Under the pieces are notes generated by a model that had not been told where the DNA came from, did not search any database, and saw only the letters and a list, made by a program, of their open reading frames with translations. The position numbers were made by a program, and so were the translations under genes. Below, one piece after another: positions 12,031 to 23,900 of a DNA stretch of 64,000 nt. Source of the stretch: Kingdonia uniflora (Eukaryota > Streptophyta > Magnoliopsida > Ranunculales > Circaeasteraceae); contig JACGCM010002647.1 in the NCBI GenBank assembly GCA_014058105.1, forward strand, positions 1,550,001 to 1,614,000. The letters run 5' to 3'. Within the stretch, counting starts at the first letter, position 1. Every line of letters starts with the position of its first letter.

Positions 12031-12462
12031 TTGCACTCCACTCGAGCTAGCCATGTTTATTTGAACACTCCATACTATTGGTTTGAGTCAGTAAAGATGC
12101 AAGAAGATCAGCGTGACCAACGTCTCTACAAACTGAATAGACTATGCCTAACGGAGAAGGATGCCTCCGGTGAGAAGGCACAAATGTTGAAAAAGCATTA
12201 CGAAGACTTCAGGGAAAATATAGGAGTGTTCGATGTAATCCGGGATGAACTGTATCAAGTTATAACAAAGAGAGATCAACATTTTAAAGAGTTCAAGTTC
12301 CATATGCACTTCTTGGAAGATCAGCTCTGAGCCGTAAATTTGGACTGGGATGAGCACAGGAAACTCTGGGAAGAGTCAGCTTTTAAGATTAGTTGTCTCG
12401 AGCAGAAGATCCAGGCTTTGGAGCGCAATTTGGAATGCACGGAACATGATCAGAAGTTGTGA
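12031..12462 (+). pseudogene. Small coiled-coil protein gene B of MULE copy 1, broken
   Basis: Paralogue of gene A: HSTR near the N-terminus, then EDQRDQRLYKLNRLCL, GEKAQMLKKHYEDFRE, and KEFKFHMHFLEDQL, again a long charged helix. The ATG used in copy 2 (MSHSTR) is changed to ATTG here, so translation would have to start at another codon. An in-frame stop occurs at 12328, after which the frame stays related to copy 2 until TGA at 12460. The gene lies between a TATA-like box at about 11940 and a motif-rich 3' flank. Family not recognised. Confidence 0.55.
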
Positions 12463-13188
12463 ACTTTGTTTTTTTGGTGTTTCGTTTATTCATTTTTTTA
12501 TTGTAACTAGTACTTTGTCATTGTATGAATGAAAATATGTTTTGATTGGTGTTATTTCGTTTCTTTTTTGCTGTTAAGTAGTGGTTTCCATTTGATATTT
12601 GGCAAACAAAACAATCACAGTTCTGTAAGAAAATAATGATGATATAAGGAGGATAAGTTTAATGATGAACTTAACAAAACTGAAGATAAAAATTCAACAG
12701 GCAATGAAAAATTCTTGGCGCGCAATGATATAATAGAAACGAACAAATGCGAAATTCTGCGAGAACAAATGACAATTCTGAAGAAAACAATGTTATCATG
12801 GAAACAAACAAATAAGAAAGTCTTAATGCACAAATGATACTTTAGAGGCAAACAATGATATCATGGAAACAAACAAATGAGAAAGTCTTAGTGCACAAAT
12901 TCAGATACAAACAATGATATCATGGAAACAAACAAATGAGGAAGTATTCGTCCATAAATGACACTTCAGAAGCAAACAATGATATCATACAAATAAAAAA
13001 AATGAGAAATTCTTATTTATACAATGGAAACAAGTGACAGTTCGGTGCTAAATAATTATACAATGGAAACAGACAAATTAGAAATTCTTTTTTAACAAAT
13101 GACAGTTACATTTAGACAAATGATGAATTTTCACAACACTGGCGATAAAGATCATACAAATAAATGATACATAGAGTACCCAAAATTA
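12463..13188. repeat. Motif-rich spacer between gene B and the transposase 3' end, copy 1
   Basis: No gene. Several short tandem units of about 60-65 bp follow the pattern ACAAATGA.A, then ACAATGATATCATGGAAACAAAC (12780-13000). All carry the element motif in the reverse orientation, sense with respect to the convergent transposase. Copy 2 has fewer such units (36900-37130). Confidence 0.55.
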
Positions 13189-16100
13189 TCACTGTAAACT
13201 GATTGCAACATCTTCATCTAGGATGACAGGTGGCTCAATGTTCATTATAAAAGATGGTGCCATTGTCGGGCATGTATTGTCGCCGGATGCGATTGGCAGA
13301 AGCTTACAAGAACACGAGTGTGTCATTTTTTTGATACCTACTGCAAAATCTTAGTTTGGTAACAAGACCAGACATTTTTTCCATTCTCTTCCTTTGTGTG
13401 CGAAGACGACCAACTCAAACTGTTGGAATAGGAGCACGAACACGTAGATCCATTTTTAAAATTTTCTACTACTCAATTCCTCTTATAGGAATCCATATAG
13501 GTTCATAAACAGCCTTGTATGTATTATTTGAGAAGAACTTAAAGACACGTGTAGTTGGATCAACATTAGCAAGACCCAAAGCACGTACTCCGTGCTCATA
13601 AGGTATTCCCATCGTTTGCCACCAACGACAAGAACAAGTACCATCTTCAATTTTTACAGAATCGGTTCTGCCATAACTAGTCATCTGAAAATGCTTACGT
13701 GATTTACAAACCCTGTAGGTTAGTGAATTTGCCAAATACTTTCTGCTCTCACAGTGATTTGTTTCCCATGGCGTTAAGCGAGCTTGACTCTTCTCAGCTT
13801 CCTCCCTATACGTGTAGGACATTTCCAAACAGATTTTATACAATTCCTCAATAAGCACATGGATACGGAGATCTCTTACTTTTAAAATAACGTTGTTCTA
13901 ACTCACGATATGATTTGTGTAAGCGACTCCGTATCTGAACAAATGACAAACCATAAAAATCAAATGCCAAATGAGTATAAACAGATGACAAATGGGATCA
14001 TACAATTATAAAAGGAATAATAAAGAACTTATAAGAAATAATGGCAAAAAAATGACAAATAAGAATGTAAATGGAGTTATAATGATTATATTTCATATAA
14101 CAAATGATAAGTTGAGCAATACAGAGTGATAACGTATCTACTCATTGGAATGTATAGATTATACCATGTCTCCTTGGGAATTCCTAGTATCTATTGAAGA
14201 CCCACTGGATCTGTATTCCGGATAGTATTTATGTGTTTATCGAAATCAATGTTAGTTAGGGCCTCTGTTGCCATCCTAAATACGATCCTAGTGCTTTTGA
14301 GGGTAGTTTTAATGTTGTTCGATATGTGAAAGGTGCAAAACGTATGGATTACAAATGGAAACACCTTGGGTACAACATTAATAATTTTGGGGTTCCTGTC
14401 AGAGATGACGACGAATCTAGTGTCATAACCGTGAAAATTAGACCCAAACATCTCCAGGAAGTATGTCCAACATTCGATGGTCTCCGAGCCTGTTATCGAA
14501 AATGCAAGTGGAAAAATATGATTACTTGGGTCAATGGTGATGGCTGTTAGTAGAGTCCCATGATATCTCCCTTTTTAAAAAGTTTTGTCAATCACAACAA
14601 CTGGTCCAAATAGTTTATAAATTTTTTAGGGGGAACCAAAACACCAGAAACACCTTGTGAATCACTTATCTTTACAACTCGTAGATTGCATGTCAAATAC
14701 AAAATCCGGGTCAACCAACCTCACTTTTGTAAAGTAGCTCGTAAGTAGTTGGTATACGTGTAGAAAGCTGTCTCGCATCTGAAATAATTACGCAGATCAA
14801 ATGATATTATGTAGCAGACAAATGATAAAGATTAAAGTACAAATGACACAGTGAGTAGACAAAATGACATGCGATAAAATGATAAACATTGTTGTATAAA
14901 TGGCTTGTATGGGAGAACAAATGACAGATAAAGTGATGACACCTCAACGTGGACTTTTTCTTTCGCACGCTAGGCAAGATTGTATGTTACATCAATATTG
15001 TGATGAATTTGCATATCATCAATAATTCCGGAAGGTTTGTAGTTTGGGTCATTTCGGAGTTTTTGCCTGATTATAGAAGCAACCCATCTACTAGACGCTG
15101 CCTTATACGCTTTCCCACCTTCAGTTTCTACTCGGATGCATGTATGCACGGAGTAATAAGTACTTACTCCAAATAGGGAAGAACCGAGCAACCTTGTCAT
15201 ATATATCTGCCAAGAACATTTATAAGCTTTACAGCGTACCATGATTTTATATTCGTTGCTCAAAACGTGCTCGAGATTGAACTTGTTTATAACTGCATAA
15301 GCTTTTATGCGATTCTTGAGTTCAATCATATCTCGATATAAATCACCAATGTTAAACTCTTTACTGAAGTCATAGGGATCCACCGTGTACGCAGCAGATT
15401 TGAACAAAAAATCTAGGAGATCTTTTACCTGTTCAGGCTGTGGCTCAAACCTAAACTTAGCAGAACAAATGATAAATATTCTAATTAGCATGATAGAAAT
15501 TGGATAAGAAATGTTAAAACACAACACACAAATGACAAATTCTGTGAACTTACTTGAAGTTTTAGTTTGTCCAATGATAGGTTTGGATTCAATTAAAAGA
15601 GGAATATTAGTTAACATAGGTTCATTTGAAGGAAAAACATTAGTTAACACATGATCATTTGAGAGATGAATATTTGATTGAGGAATACAAGATTCATTTA
15701 AGAGAGCAACATCATTAGGGATAGTTTGAAAAGGTTCATTGATTGAGAAATATTAGTTAACACAGGTTCATTTGAGAGATAAAAATTTGATTGGGGAATA
15801 TTAGGTTTATTTGAAGGATGAACATCAATACAGATAGTTTCGAAAGAATCATTTGATTGAGGAACATCATCATCACCCACAAAAGGTCCAAACCTGTAAG
15901 GATCAAGCCTTCTGCCGTTTGTTTCAGGGTAACCCCTGTATTCAGGTTCAGGAAATGAGTTATGACGCAAAGGTCCTCCCCCTTTGGTGGTGGACAAGCC
16001 TTTACATGAACCAGTATCTCTGGTGGTTGATAACCCTTTACCCGAAGAACAAAAATCAGAAATAAAGTTTTGGGAGTCCTGGGAAGGTACCCTAAGCTCA

Positions 16101-16401
16101 TTAAAAATTCATATGTGATAGGGTGTGCCGAGATTGGTTTTATGCATATTGATCATTACGGTAAAGTCCTAGACTAATGAAATTGCGCATGAACAACCAT
16201 GGACGAAGTTGTACAGCATACAGTCCTCACAACGGATTTCGCTTGTTTCGTCAAGAAGTGTAACGAAATCTTCGTATGAAGAGTGCGCTCATAGTGAGGT
16301 AAGTTTTATACTTCCACCAACATAACTAACGATTGATCTGATCTTTGGACGTACAATATCCCCACCAAAATGAACAATGGTATAAAGTTGAACTCCATTT
16401 A
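13189..16401 (-). pseudogene. MuDR/MULE transposase of copy 1, damaged
   Basis: Cut-and-paste transposase on the minus strand. Blocks in order: N-terminus with LYTIVHFGGDIVRPKIRSIV from 16401; a linker with repeated SNEP; the MuDR-type domain (about 15000-15460; NKFNLEHVLSNEYKIMVRCK); the MULE catalytic core with ISDRNPKIINVVPKVFPF and a C..H pair in FCTFHISNNI (14370-14420); and the SWIM finger (13469-13858). Lesions: the start ATG of copy 2 reads ATA; an AGA codon is TGA at 16289; the SWIM CxC pair is present but the expected GIPCEH reads GIPYEH, losing a zinc ligand; the C-terminal knuckle is full of stops. Introns contain AACAAATGAC words, the element motif in the sense direction. Confidence 0.8.
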
Positions 16402-17366
16402 TCCTTGAAACAAATGATTTAAATAACAATTCTGGTGATAAAGTAATAAAAACAAATGAGAAAAATGATATAAAACTGAACTCCAGCAATCCTTTGAACA
16501 AATAATAGGAATCCTGAAATAAATAATATCAATGAAAAATTCTGATGATATAGTAGCAGATAATAAATGTTAAAAATGACACAAGAAAAATAGCAAATGA
16601 TAAAGTAGCAGAAGACAAATGATTAAAAAGGCAAAGAGAAATGATTATGTACAAATTTTATCATCTTGAATAGCATCTTTTCTTAAGATAAATGGGACAA
16701 ATCGTGATGTGGATACAAAGTTAGAGATGATGGATACAAAGTTAGAGATGATAATTACTGCAACGGTTACATTAACGGTCGAAGAGAAGGATAACAACGG
16801 TCTTTGGCAACAAGAATAACCTATGATAACAACGATCTTTTCCTCCCCAATGACCTCTGTGTGAGGACTTTAGCGAATGTTAAATGATAGTTGGAAGACT
16901 TGGCACATGAAGGAGACAAACAATACAACAAGGAGATCTGTTTTGATTTTTGTAGAAGCTTTGTTATAATCTTGTAGAAGAAGAAGAATAAGAAGTTTTG
17001 ATTTTTTTTAAGATTGGTAGTATATTTACGGGGGAATCTTCTCTCTTATTATTGTTCTAATTACTGTAGTAGATTAGACTACTCAACAACTCCAGTGGGA
17101 TAGTTTCTCATTTTTTCTGTATTATTTATCATTTTCTTTGCCCGAACTTTGTCATTTGATGTGTATATCATTGTAATGGTTTTGTTATACCTTTGTCATT
17201 TGTTGAGTAATCTTTGTGAGTTGGTAAATTTATTACTGTAACAGATTAGACTACCCATCAACATTTAATGTTAGAGAATAGGGTGGCAACTAGGGGGTAG
17301 TAGGCGGGACCATTATCGATTTATTAATTTTAGTATCGATTTTGGAAGAGGCTTGCCAAAGTATTG
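16402..17366. repeat. Right subterminal region of MULE copy 1
   Basis: Upstream of the transposase start. Non-coding, with reverse motif words up to about 16660 and forward ones (TTGTCATTTG) at about 17140-17205. A short duplication (GGATACAAAGTTAGAGATGAT twice at 16710-16750) is present. It probably contains the transposase promoter and 5' UTR, but no element can be assigned with confidence. Confidence 0.45.
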
Positions 17367-17411
17367 ATATTGTAAAGATGGCAAAAACTAGTATTTATTA
17401 TCATAATTTTC
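17367..17411. repeat. Right terminal inverted repeat of MULE copy 1
   Basis: Reads as the reverse complement of 19518-19562, the left tip of copy 2, with a few mismatches; the shared core is GATGGCAAAAACTAGTATTT. The end is set at the final C of CATAATTTTC. Confidence 0.85.
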
Positions 17412-17425
17412 ATTCATTATTAGCA

Positions 17426-17430
17426 GAAAT
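17426..17430. repeat. Target-site duplication GAAAT, left
   Basis: Five bases directly before the TG of the first LTR, repeated at 19070-19074 directly after the CA of the second LTR. Confidence 0.9.
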
Positions 17431-17793
17431 TGATGTAAATTGATTACGCGGAGGCCAATAATCAAGAAGAACACCAGTTTTAACAAAAGGAATTAGGTTC
17501 GTGAGGAACCCAAATTTTATTAACTAGAACATTTATTCTAAAAAAGAGTAACTTAACTTTATTAACTAACTAAAATACAAATAAACTAAACCTCCCCTTT
17601 TTTAAAACACAAGGGGGTTAGAATTAGAAACCCTAATTCTAATTGAAATAGAATTCTACTTAAACTGAGAAACTACTAATAACCTAAGTTAGGCCTCTCC
17701 AACATGACTTAAGCTAAAGACTAAAATACAAAACATTAAATAGACATAAGCGGTACGGTGGGGAAACGATCCTATGAGGGATGCGCCACATCA
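17431..17793 (-). repeat. LTR (3' LTR in element sense)
   Basis: TGATGTAAAT...GCCACATCA; pairs with 18707-19069 at identical length. Confidence 0.9.
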
Positions 17794-17941
17794 AACCCTC
17801 CGTCTGAGAAGATTTATCCACAAAATCAAGGGGGCAGTACTCCAGAGGACTCACGCACATATGTAGTACGCATCCCAATATCTTCCTCTTCATCCCGTAG
17901 AATACACATGAAATCTGTACGGTGGAACTCTTCTGGAAATC

Positions 17942-18211
17942 TTAAAGTTTTCTGCATAATTTTCCATACCCAGATATTGTACCCAAGAGCGGGGATACGA
18001 TGTCGTCACCGACATCCATACCTACATTGGCATCTAAAATAAAAAATTGAGAAATTATAGTAGTCCATTCCTCAAAACCTTCCCAAAACGGTTTAACATA
18101 TGGACATAATTCTTCGTATCGGGCCATCATCTCCCTTATACGGATCAAATATTTGGATAGCCCGGACTGTATTATGCGTGAGTGGAACTGTTGGACGAGG
18201 CTGACCTGCAT
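17942..18211 (-). pseudogene. Possible gag-like remnant in the short LTR element
   Basis: An 89-residue frame rich in charged and aromatic residues (YEELCPYVKPFWEGFEEW), with no zinc knuckle or other hallmark. It lies after the first ORF of the element. It could be the rest of the same coding region after frameshifts. I do not recognise the family. Confidence 0.3.
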
Positions 18212-18389
18212 CTCGTATTCCGTATGTGTATCCTGAATCCATTATTGTGTGGCACGATAATTGGTAGCGACTGTCGAAGATGAACTGTCTTGCTCAACTC
18301 GACTCGGCAATTTCATCGTACTCACTGCTGGAAGTGTAAGTAAGTCATGTGCCTATCACATATCGTCAAGGCCATACTTCTAACTAACG

Positions 18390-18653
18390 TCAGTTTGTGT
18401 ATCGATTCCTTCGCTTTTGTGAACCCCAATTTCGACGTTCAAATTTGCGAAAGGGTTGTTTAGGTCGCCGCTCCGCATGGCAACAGTTTCCTCTAAAGAG
18501 AGATCTTCGGTTATGCCCAACCGAGGGGGATGGGAAAAAGGTTCCTCTACCCAAAGCCTCGACAAGCCCTTCAAGCTTATCAAGATTATCTGATATCCTC
18601 GCTACATTGTCGACGAGTGTAGGTTTCTTCGTCGCGGGTCTTCCCCGAGGCAT
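18390..18653 (-). CDS. Short ORF at the start of the LTR element's interior
   Basis: 87 residues opening MPRGRPATKKP, about 40 bases past the primer binding site, where gag begins in LTR elements. It has a short coiled segment (ISDNLDKLEGLVEALG) followed by Arg-rich sequence that may be out of frame. The overlapping frame at 18380-18583 is the other reading of the same region. No conserved gag domain is visible. Confidence 0.35.
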   Translation of the reverse strand: MPRGRPATKKPTLVDNVARISDNLDKLEGLVEALGRGTFFPSPSVGHNRRSLFRGNCCHAERRPKQPFRKFERRNWGSQKRRNRYTN

Positions 18654-18690
18654 CTTTGCTCTTGAAACTGACTACACTTAGATCTAACGC

Positions 18691-18706
18691 AGCTCTGGTA
18701 CCACTT
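18691..18706 (-). other. Primer binding site (initiator-Met tRNA type)
   Basis: On the minus strand TGGTACCAGAGCT lies three bases from the LTR inner edge at 18707. It matches the usual plant PBS TGGTATCAGAGC except for one base. It sets the element's orientation. Confidence 0.75.
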
Positions 18707-19069
18707 TGATATAAATTAATTACGCGGAAGCCAATAATCAAGAAGAACACCAGTTTTAACATAAGGAATTAGGTTCGTGAGGAACCCTAATTTTATTAAC
18801 TAGAGCCCTTATTCTGAACAAGACTAACTTAATTATATTAACTAATTAAGAAGTAAATAACCTAGACCTCTCCTTTTATAGAACACAAGGGGATTAGAAT
18901 TAGGAACCCTAATTCTAATTGAAATAAAATTCTACTTAAACTTGGAAACTGCTAATAACCTAGGTTGGGCATCTTCAACAGGGCTTAAGCTAAAGACTAA
19001 AATACAAAATATTAAATAAGCATAGGTGGTACGGTAGGTAAACGGTCCTATGATGGATGCGCCACATCA
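18707..19069 (-). repeat. LTR (5' LTR in element sense)
   Basis: Same length and termini as 17431-17793; followed by the GAAAT duplication. Confidence 0.9.
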
Positions 19070-19074
19070 GAAAT

Positions 19075-19517
19075 GCTCAAATAATACGCAATCCCGTCAA
19101 TACTCATATGTTGTTGTTTTCCATGCGTTTTGTGTGTAACAAAAAATCATAATGTTTTACAACAAGTACTTTGTTAAGATTTGCAACGAATTTGAATTAT
19201 AATGGGTATTTTGGTTATCGATATGTACACTCGTCAATCTGAACTTAGAAAATGAATGGCTAACCCAAGCTCACTTCGAATATTGCTTAGCTGATCTATT
19301 ATTGCCCAACCAAAAAACATGTTTAACTTCAACACTCGAATTGAATGAATTTCAATACATTAACCGATCTTGTAATTTTGAGGCACACGCTTTCGCCAAA
19401 TAGGGTGCCCACTCCCCCTTAACTTTTTGTGTGCTGCCATTGGAGGTATCAAAACAGTTGAACTCTGTTATTTCTGATGATGTTTAATATATTCCTACTC
19501 CTTTGCTTAAAAAAAAT
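19075..19517. other. Host DNA between the two MULE copies
   Basis: About 440 bp that belongs neither to the MULEs nor to the LTR element. 19265-19370 resembles 43475-43600, inside the SRX intron. On the minus strand both can be read with the words VLKLNMF and IDQLSN, so both may derive from one host coding sequence I cannot name. Nothing else is recognised. Confidence 0.5.
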
Positions 19518-19562
19518 GAAAATTATGAGAATAAATACTAGTTTTTGCCATCTTTACAAAAT
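19518..19562. repeat. Left terminal inverted repeat of MULE copy 2
   Basis: Begins GAAAATTATGAG and contains ACTAGTTTTTGCCATCTTT; mirrored at 41421-41465 and at the right end of copy 1. Confidence 0.9.
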
Positions 19563-20972
19563 CAGACCCAGGGAACAATAAATTACAAAATTGATAATGG
19601 CAAGAGGAAAAACTATATTTGCCCCTACTAAAGTTCCAATATTACAGTAGATAACCACCCCGTTTTGGGCTCCACAAGTACAAATGTCACATTCGGCCTA
19701 ATAAAAAATTATAAAAAAAATTTTAACTCATTTAAAACTATTATATCAAGCCACGTGTACGAGGAAGGCTGACATTATCACCATCTCATAAACTACTTGT
19801 CATTTTTTGTAGTACAATTTGTCCTACCTTTGAACATATATATTATTTATAAGAATGCAGACTCTTTCACCAATTTTGTTACTATTTCTCATCGTTTAAG
19901 GTTACGTATCACCTGCAGTTCACAGGAGTTTGTCTGGTTTTTGGAGCCAAAAACGATCTCGATTCATCGAACAGTTTCTTCTTCTTACTCAACCGCAAAA
20001 ACCATCCTAATTATTTGTCACAAAAAGTCTGTGTGACTGCTGCCTAGTAATTGTTTGATTAAAGACTAGTACTCTACTCCTTGGGCATGGAGGAAATTAT
20101 GGTACTCTACTCTACTCAACTCGTGGAACAAATGATGGCAAATCGTCTGCGCGGCTGCTGCAAACCAAAATATGTCATTTATTTAGTTTAACTCTAGCAT
20201 TCTTTCAGACATCTATGTCATTTTTAACAGACTGTTGTCATATTTGTAATGTAACTTTCCCATTTGTTCAGACTTATTTGTCATTTGTTTTATATATGTT
20301 TGCCATTTGTTCCAAAAATATCAACTGCTTGAATATTAAAATATGTTTCTAGGCCGTAGGATCCACAGGTAAGGCAACAGGCAAGGCCGTGGGATCCACT
20401 GGTTCGAATGTCACTTCATAATTAATAATAGTAAAAGTTCAAATCATTTAAAAATATAATTATCACGCCACGTGTCCAATTTTAATCGTTCCTCGATCTA
20501 TACGTGTCCTTACTATTTCGAGATGTGTATGGCACACCCTGTCACTATCACATGCATTTCAAGTCATTCGTTGAAACCAATTTGTTATGCGTTAAGCCAT
20601 CAGTTATATTGGTTAATGCCTTGTCACCATCAGTAGTATTATTTGGCATTTGTTTACTGCTCCCCAGGGTAAGGTAAAGAGTGTGATTCACACGAGTTAG
20701 TTTAGCTTTGGTGTCAAAAACCATTCCTATTCCTCAAACACTCTCTTCCCTACATGACCACAGCAAAACCGCAAAAATATCCCGTTTCTACAAATCATGT
20801 GTGTGATTGACGAGCGTAAAAACCGTCCTTGTCGCACAAACTGTTTTCTCAAAAATCATTGGCAAATCATCTGTGTTTGTGCAATTTCAGTTTTATATAA
20901 GTGGAAAATCATCTGTGTCACTACTGCCTACCAGGTGTTTGATCAAAGTCTGCTTTTTCTTCTTCTTCTACA
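19563..20972 (+). repeat. Left subterminal region of MULE copy 2
   Basis: Aligns base for base with 1-1377 of copy 1 from 19628 onward, including the internal duplication and both CACGTG cores (in GCCACGTGT contexts). Non-coding; probable promoter of the Ulp1 gene. Confidence 0.6.
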
Positions 20973-23900
20973 ATAAAGTCTGATAAAGAAGTAAATGAAC
21001 AAGTTGACGAGAAGAACCAAATACAGGAGGGTAGAGCCAAGAAGGGAAAGGCATCTCCAATGCTAAAAATTACACCTCCTGGTATATAGGTTTGGGACTT
21101 CACAAAATGTTTACAGCTCTGCCTGAAGAGGAGAAGGGTGTTCTTCATGCGACCAGCTATGCACCTTTACTGCTGATTAATCCCATAGCGACGATGTCAA
21201 CGTTAGTTGTAGAAATATTCGATCGTCATCTCGGTGATATGAAGTTCCAATTTGGGGAGACGATAATTCAGATGAAGCCCATTCATGTTTGCCTAATTTT
21301 GGGGCAACGTGTCTCGCCTATTGCAAACGAGTTATTATTTGTTGATCATGAGCATATAAAATTTTTCAGAATGAGGTAATTCCCCAAGAAGAAGAATACA
21401 TATGGGTTAAAGGAAATTATTTATGCTTTAAAATAGGCAAAATTAGAAAGATATCAGGGTAAGGCTCTAATTTAACATTTGTGTTGTATGCTTTATCATC
21501 GTCCGTCATTGTATTTCTCACCCCTCCAATATTTGTATTGTATTTGCCATTTTTGACCCATTATATTCCATGGTTCTTATCATTACATTGTGTTATTTCA
21601 TTTTGCAAAAGATGTTCTTTGATTAAATTTGTTAAAAATTATTCTATCATTTCCCCTCCCAAACTAGCGGAAAAACGTTGAGGTGAGGTATGTTGATCTG
21701 GTAGATGATCTAGATCAGTTCAACAAATTCCTTTGGGGTAAGCAAGTCTATAATTTCTTGAGGAGGCAAATAGTAGAATTTGCCAAATATTGATCAGCCG
21801 CTGATAAAAATTTGGATAAAGCTTTATCACTATACGGATGTACTTGGGCGTTGATGATATGGACTTTTCTCTCTATTCCAAGCCTAAAGTTTCCAAGAAT
21901 GCACGAATGCATACATTTGTTCCCAAAGCTACAGGGATGGAGGATGACATCCTTTAAGCGTCCCCAAACTATGACGTTTAAAAAGTTTTTTGCTAACCAA
22001 AATTTGCTAGTAATAGCTATGATGCCCTCTGAGACTGACATACAGCAAGGTCTTGTGCAAGAGGTCATGGTAATCTGCCATTCCTCCATTCCTTGTATGA
22101 TCTTGATTCATTTTATTGCTTCATTGTCATTTGATTTAGGTTTTCAATCATTTTATTTCTTAGTTTTGGCATTTTGTATTCCCTTCTTGACATTTGTTAG
22201 ATTTTTTTGTCATTATGAAGTCTTTTTTTGTCATTTTTTGTATGCCTATTATCATTGTTAGAGTATTTCCTGTTATTTTTAAGTTGCCCTTTGTCATCGT
22301 CATCTGTTTGAATATTTTAGAGATATCAAATCGAAGCACCTGCAATCAGCGCTACCTACAATCGGCGCTGTACCTGTAATCGGTGCACCTAAAATTGGTA
22401 CACCTACAGTCGTTGCACCTGTAATAGGTAGCAGTTCTTCTGCCACTGAGATCGGAACTATAGTGGTTAGGGTATGCTCCCAGTTGGAGAAGCATGGTAA
22501 AATGTTGGAACGAATTTTGATGTCTACTGTGGAAGACAGTACTCTACCACTTTGAGATACTCCATTCCTTGGGCATTACCAGTTCTCTACTCCTGAGAAA
22601 ACTGTGAAACGCAAGCGAGAACAAAAATGGGAAGAAGATGGGAAAAGGAAGAAGGCGAAGCCGAGAATAAAAAAAGGTAAGGGAGAATGGAAAAATAAGG
22701 TAGAAAAAGCTTATGTGCCCAACCAGAAGAAAATGGTTGAAGGACAAAAGAAAGAAGCTTTGACTGATGAACAATTTGATCATGTCTCACTGATCCAATT
22801 GAAAGTCTTAATCCCCAAGATCCCCAAGAATGGCTTGGCTAATAGAGTGCCAAGGAAGAGACGGGTGCAATTCCCAAAACTTCAGAATATTCAATCAACT
22901 GCCAAAATTTTGCTTCAGCAAGTTGCGCCTGGAGAGATATTGGAGGTGGAAAACACTTTAATGGTAGATGATGATGTTGAAGTTGGGAGGGAAGTAAATT
23001 TCAATATAATATCGTCTGAATATGGTAGTGACCTTTTAGAGGTATCATCCATTTACTACTACTTATCATTTATATGATTTTATTGGACATTTGTCTATTA
23101 CATATTGGCATTTACTTTATGCAATTTTCCATTTCCTCAGATGTCTGTCATTGGTTCATTATATTTTGGCATTTGTGAAATTCTCATTGTTATTCTCTTT
23201 TCTAGAACTTTCACTTCTTCTGATGTCTTTGTTCATTTTATTTGTTGTATGTGAAGTGGAAGAAGGGTGAAGAAAAAGATAATAATGATAAGAAAGATGT
23301 CGAGGATAAAGTCAAATTTGAAGAAGAGGAAGTTCAAGAGGTATTTATTTATCTAACATTTGTTTTGAGTTATCTGCCATATTTGTTGCTACCCTGTTGT
23401 TTGTTCATTTAATTTTACCATTCGTAGTATGTATATCCTATTTTATAGATGGAAGAAATGAAGAATGGTGATAAGAAAGTTTATGGTAATGAGAAAGTTG
23501 TTGATGTTGCCGAATAAGAGGATTCATAACAACCACTTGTAGTGGTGTATTATACTAAAAAAAAAGATTTACAACCGGACAATGAGGTATTTGCTGAACA
23601 AGAGGACTCATAACCTCAAGTTACCTGGCTACAACTAATATTTAGTTGTATTGAGCTATTCATAATAATATTAACATCACCTATCCATACCTTTTTTAAT
23701 TTGTTTCATCATTAACCTTTGTTGTAGAGACTATGGTGGTTGCAGAGGTAGAAAAAACTGCTATAGTATTCATCAACCAGGAGGAAGTTGCTGGTAAAAC
23801 TTATCAGGTAACTTATCATTTTCTTCTTTTCTTTTATCATATCTTGTATCACTATAATCATTTGTGGTTTGTTTATTTACAGGCTATTGCTGACCAAACA

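Larger units (their letters stand above)
1..17411. mobile_element. MULE copy 1 (Ulp1-carrying Mutator-like element), left end outside window
   Basis: A full-size MULE lacking only about 110 bp on the left: window base 1 aligns with 19628 in copy 2, whose left tip is at 19518. The right tip is at about 17411, where positions 17367-17411 are the reverse complement of copy 2's left terminus. It carries an Ulp1-type protease gene on +, a MuDR/MULE transposase on -, and small accessory genes between. Known: Kaonashi-type MULEs of Arabidopsis and CUMULE of melon also carry Ulp1-like genes, so this is probably that lineage. The nine bases after the right tip (17412-17420) are the expected target-duplication site, but the left flank is not in the window. 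Every gene has at least one lesion, so this copy is probably not autonomous. Confidence 0.85.
17431..19069 (-). mobile_element. Short non-autonomous LTR retrotransposon (TRIM/SMART-like), minus orientation
   Basis: Two direct repeats of exactly 363 bp (17431-17793 and 18707-19069) start TGAT and end CATCA, and are flanked by GAAAT. The orientation comes from a primer binding site: next to the inner edge of the right-hand LTR the minus strand reads TGGTACCAGAGCT, close to the initiator-Met tRNA complement TGGTATCAGAGC, two or three bases from the LTR. A purine-rich GGAGGGTT precedes the other LTR. The 913-bp interior has no protease, reverse transcriptase or integrase. The two LTRs differ at roughly one base in eight by eye, so the insertion is old. 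Confidence 0.9.

Noticed and set aside
17942..18211. Transposase or enzyme in the short LTR element
   Set aside because: No catalytic motif; length and place fit a degraded gag-like frame at most.
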